Part shown: positions 5,341 through 5,821 of the stretch, one piece after another
Layout of the letters: each line of letters opens with the position of its first letter
How positions within the stretch are numbered: position 1 is the stretch's first letter
NCBI GenBank assembly: GCA_020630115.1
Contig: JAHDCA010000063.1
Span: forward strand, 1-5,821
Direction: 5' to 3'
DNA from: Candidatus Dojkabacteria bacterium
GTDB taxonomy: Bacteria; Patescibacteriota; Dojkabacteria; SC72; JAHDCA01
Length of the DNA stretch: 5,821 nt
The notes under the pieces: model-generated
Database searches by the model: none
The model's input: the letters and a program-made list of their open reading frames with translations, nothing else
Told to the model about the DNA's origin: nothing
Made by a program: the position numbers and the translations under genes

Positions 5341-5821
5341 ATAAACAAAAAAGCAATCGTAATTGGAGCAGGACTTGGTGGACTAAGCGTAGCGGGTAAT
5401 CTGGCTAAGCAAGGATACAAAGTCACAATCATTGAAAAGAACTCAACCCCAGGGGGTCGAGTTTCTACTTATGAGGAAGAAGGATTTAAATTTGACCTTG
5501 GGCCATCTTGGTACATGATGCCAGAGGTTTTCGAGCAATGGTTTGAGAACTTAGGATATAAAAGAGACGACTTCTTCGAGCTAGAACAGCTTGACCCTGC
5601 TTACAAGTGCTTCTTTCGAGAAGATCAGTCAAACATAGAACTACATTCTGACCCTACCCTAACTGCTCAACAGTTTGAAGATCTCGAGTCAGGGGCTAAG
5701 GAGAAATTCTCAAGCTACTTTGAACTCGCTAAATTCAAATATGATATCGGTACTGGTATTTACCTAAATAAGATATACGATTCTTGGAGTTCTATTCTTG
5801 ATACATTTCTGATCAAAAACA
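5341..5821 (+). CDS. crtI: CrtI/CrtN-type phytoene or diapophytoene desaturase, 3' end outside the window, non-canonical start
   Basis: FAD-dependent amine-oxidase-fold enzyme that introduces double bases of conjugation (double bonds) into C40 or C30 carotenoid precursors; it is membrane-associated in known cases. The 160 visible residues begin at the FAD-binding Rossmann motif GAGLGG (9-14), with Glu32 ending the second strand to bind the ribose. The family hallmark PGGR (37-40) and FDLGPSW (51-57) follow, then WYMMPEVFEQWF (57-68) and LDPAYKCFF (84-92), typical of CrtI/CrtN. The substrate cannot be told from this part. No ATG, GTG or TTG occurs in frame between the TAA at 5311 and the motif; the next ATG (5515) would delete the FAD site. 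ATA at 5341 stands exactly where MNKKAIVIGAG-type proteins start, one base away from ATG. ATT at 5323 is the other option. It could also be a start-damaged pseudogene or a sequence error. It is 90 bp after prfA on the same strand. Confidence 0.85.
   Translation, partial: MNKKAIVIGAGLGGLSVAGNLAKQGYKVTIIEKNSTPGGRVSTYEEEGFKFDLGPSWYMMPEVFEQWFENLGYKRDDFFELEQLDPAYKCFFREDQSNIELHSDPTLTAQQFEDLESGAKEKFSSYFELAKFKYDIGTGIYLNKIYDSWSSILDTFLIKN

Noticed and set aside
1..5821. Recoding of TGA or other altered genetic code
   Set aside because: All frames decode cleanly with the standard code; the absence of TGA stops among six genes is too few to mean anything.

Overview
The window is a moderately AT-rich, tightly packed bacterial segment with six protein-coding genes, two of them cut by the window edges. 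It has no RNA genes, insertion sequences, CRISPR arrays or phage genes that I can support. The gene content points to the Candidate Phyla Radiation (Patescibacteria), possibly Saccharibacteria: a type-A ribosomal protein L31 with a long Lys/Ala-rich tail next to prfA, a small sortase, a short metallo-beta-lactamase-like protein, no Shine-Dalgarno sequences, and start codons lying just downstream of -10 boxes. This placement is inference; no marker here is diagnostic by itself. All five complete genes and ogg end in TAA or TAG, never TGA, and nothing suggests an altered genetic code.

Left part (2-871, plus strand): the C-terminal 289 codons of an OGG1-type 8-oxoguanine DNA glycosylase/AP lyase. 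Its frame is open to the left edge, so the GTG at 98 is not the true start. It converges on dnaB with only 23 bp between the stop codons, and its isoleucine codon use differs clearly from that of prfA.

Middle part (3688 down to 895, minus strand): a sortase, a metallo-beta-lactamase-fold protein that has lost its metal ligands, and the replicative helicase DnaB. Sortase and the MBL-like gene are 10 bp apart; dnaB follows after 123 bp. Each of the three start codons has a TATAAT-like box 5-9 nt upstream, which suggests leaderless or nearly leaderless transcripts.

Right part (3820-5821, plus strand): a divergent 131-bp promoter region feeds rpmE (L31) and prfA (RF1), a translation pair 6 bp apart. 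After a 90-bp gap comes the N-terminal 160 codons of a CrtI/CrtN-type carotenoid desaturase. Its frame has no ATG, GTG or TTG where the protein must begin; the expected start position is ATA.

The most interesting points are the metal-less MBL protein between a sortase and DnaB, the near-uniform leaderless promoter layout, the non-canonical start of the desaturase, and altered recognition residues in the OGG1-like enzyme.
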